Assembly: GCA_913049615.1 (NCBI GenBank)
Contig: CAJWZI010000003.1
Location: 1 to 22,690 of the forward strand
Direction of reading: 5' to 3'
DNA length: 22,690 nucleotides
Origin: an uncultured Alphaproteobacteria bacterium
Lineage (GTDB): Bacteria > Pseudomonadota > Alphaproteobacteria > GCA-2731375
Part shown: positions 21,820-22,690 of the stretch, piece by piece
Position numbering within the stretch: position 1 is the stretch's first letter
Layout: every line of letters begins with the position of its first letter
The notes under the pieces: generated by a model
Seen by the model: the letters and a program-made list of their open reading frames with translations, nothing else
Told to the model about the DNA's origin: nothing
Database searches by the model: none
Program-made: the position numbers and the translations under genes

Positions 21820-22690
21820 TTGGCAATTCTTTTTCATTGCCCCTGGAACACTGCGGATCAGTGGCTGGCAGCCTTTCAGGCCGCCATGCCCAATGATGAG
21901 TTCCGTATCTATCCTGACCTTGGAAAGGTGGAGGAGATCGACGTCGCTATGGTCTGGCGGTTGCCGCATGGGGTGCTATCGGGCTTGCCTAATCTTTTGG
22001 GTGTTTGCTCACTGGGGGCAGGGGTTGACGCCCTTTTAGAAGATCCTGATCTGCCGAGGAATATTCCCATCGCTCGTTTGGTCGACCCCCTGATGATGGA
22101 TCGTATGGCTGAATACGTCTGCGCCGCGGTTCTGCATCATCATTTGGGCTTTGACGACTATAATGAACAACAGACCCGGCAATTTTGGCAGCGCAACCCC
22201 ACTACTGATGCTCGGGACCGCACTGTAGCCCTTTTAGGCATGGGTCAGATGGGCCAGCGATGCGCGGAGCGGTTGGGTGCTTTGGGATTCAAGCTAATCG
22301 GATGGAGCCGGGGTCCGAAGAAAATAGATGGCGTGAAATGTTTTCACGGTTGGGAACAGCTGGATGGCGTTCTGCAGGCAGCCAGCATCGTCGTCATTCT
22401 ATTGCCCTCGACGAAACAGACCATCAACCTTTTCGATAAAGCAGCCTTAAATGCCATGCAGAAAGATGCATTTTTGATCAACTGCTCCCGCGGAGAGATC
22501 GTAGTCGAGGACGATCTGATTTCTGCGTTGGATAGCGGCCATCTTAGTGGTGCCACATTGGATGCATTCCGTCAGGAACCGCTGCCCTATGGTCATCCTT
22601 TTTGGCAACACTCCAAAATTTGTGTGACACCCCATATCGCCAGTCTTTCGGCTCCTGATACCGCCGCCGTTATTCTGGCTGACCAGTTGC
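21820..22690 (+). CDS. GhrA-like D-2-hydroxyacid dehydrogenase, partial (3' end outside window)
   Basis: A frame with no stop runs to the window edge; 290 residues are visible and about 20 are missing compared with the usual GhrA length near 310. The reading starts MAILFHCPWNTADQW, as in glyoxylate/hydroxypyruvate reductase A. The NAD(P) motif LLGMGQMG (138-145), then GWSR (161-164), suggests NADP preference. The catalytic set is Arg224 (NCSRGE), Glu253 (RQEPLP) and His272 (TPHIAS). It would reduce glyoxylate, hydroxypyruvate or a related 2-keto acid. The start is TTG 21820: no ATG or GTG follows the in-frame TGA upstream before the conserved N-terminus, and GAGGG lies 7 nt before this TTG. 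Confidence 0.88.
   Translation, partial: MAILFHCPWNTADQWLAAFQAAMPNDEFRIYPDLGKVEEIDVAMVWRLPHGVLSGLPNLLGVCSLGAGVDALLEDPDLPRNIPIARLVDPLMMDRMAEYVCAAVLHHHLGFDDYNEQQTRQFWQRNPTTDARDRTVALLGMGQMGQRCAERLGALGFKLIGWSRGPKKIDGVKCFHGWEQLDGVLQAASIVVILLPSTKQTINLFDKAALNAMQKDAFLINCSRGEIVVEDDLISALDSGHLSGATLDAFRQEPLPYGHPFWQHSKICVTPHIASLSAPDTAAVILADQL

Noticed and set aside
1..22690. Mobile elements, CRISPR arrays, tRNA or rRNA genes
   Set aside because: I found no direct-repeat arrays, transposase motifs, att-like repeats or tRNA T-loop signatures by reading; every long gene-free stretch was looked at.

Overview
The window looks like a chromosomal segment of an alphaproteobacterium, possibly a marine or Rhodospirillales-like one. 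This is inferred from three things: the sdhCDAB gene order, a recognisable SAM-II riboswitch (a class mostly found in Alphaproteobacteria) ahead of a metY gene, and the style of the CitE-like, DUF35 and acyl-CoA genes. Coding density is high and base composition is fairly even, with no strong compositional island. I see no tRNA, rRNA, CRISPR array, transposase or phage gene.

Layout, left to right. A 5' non-coding stretch (1-331) leads into an acyl-CoA dehydrogenase (+), which converges on a predicted homoserine-dehydrogenase-like oxidoreductase with a SAF domain (-). A divergent promoter region then starts the tight succinate dehydrogenase operon sdhC-sdhD-sdhA-sdhB (+, 3141-6503). It is followed by an alpha/beta hydrolase and a class III aminotransferase (both +), then a minus-strand pair, a CoA-diphosphatase-like Nudix hydrolase and a CitE-like CoA-ester lyase. 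Divergent from that pair is metY, preceded by a promoter, a SAM-II aptamer and an intrinsic terminator. metY converges on an MFS transporter (-).

The right half carries a minus-strand two-gene operon: an HMG-CoA-synthase-like protein fused to a DUF35 zinc-ribbon/OB domain, then an SCP2-type thiolase, ended by a strong terminator. Upstream of it is a TPR-2-oxoglutarate oxygenase fusion (-). Divergent from that runs a plus-strand set: an SDR dehydrogenase, a 5' stub of a cytochrome P450, and a carboxymuconolactone-decarboxylase-family gene. The window ends with a minus-strand pair, an N-carbamoyl-D-amino acid hydrolase and an Asp/Glu/hydantoin-type racemase, and the start of a divergent GhrA-like 2-hydroxyacid dehydrogenase cut by the window edge.

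The theme is central and peripheral carbon metabolism: respiratory-chain Complex II, CoA-thioester chemistry (acyl-CoA dehydrogenase, CitE-like lyase, thiolase/HMGS-DUF35, CoA-type Nudix), methionine synthesis under SAM control, and amino-acid or hydantoin-type nitrogen scavenging. The most interesting items are the HMGS-DUF35 fusion, which appears to have lost all three HMG-CoA synthase catalytic residues (Cys position replaced by Gln) beside an intact thiolase; the complete SAM-II/terminator switch with an operator-like palindrome over its promoter; and the truncated P450 whose remnant overlaps the start of the next gene. Starts were chosen from Shine-Dalgarno sequences and family N-termini, so several differ from the longest open frame.
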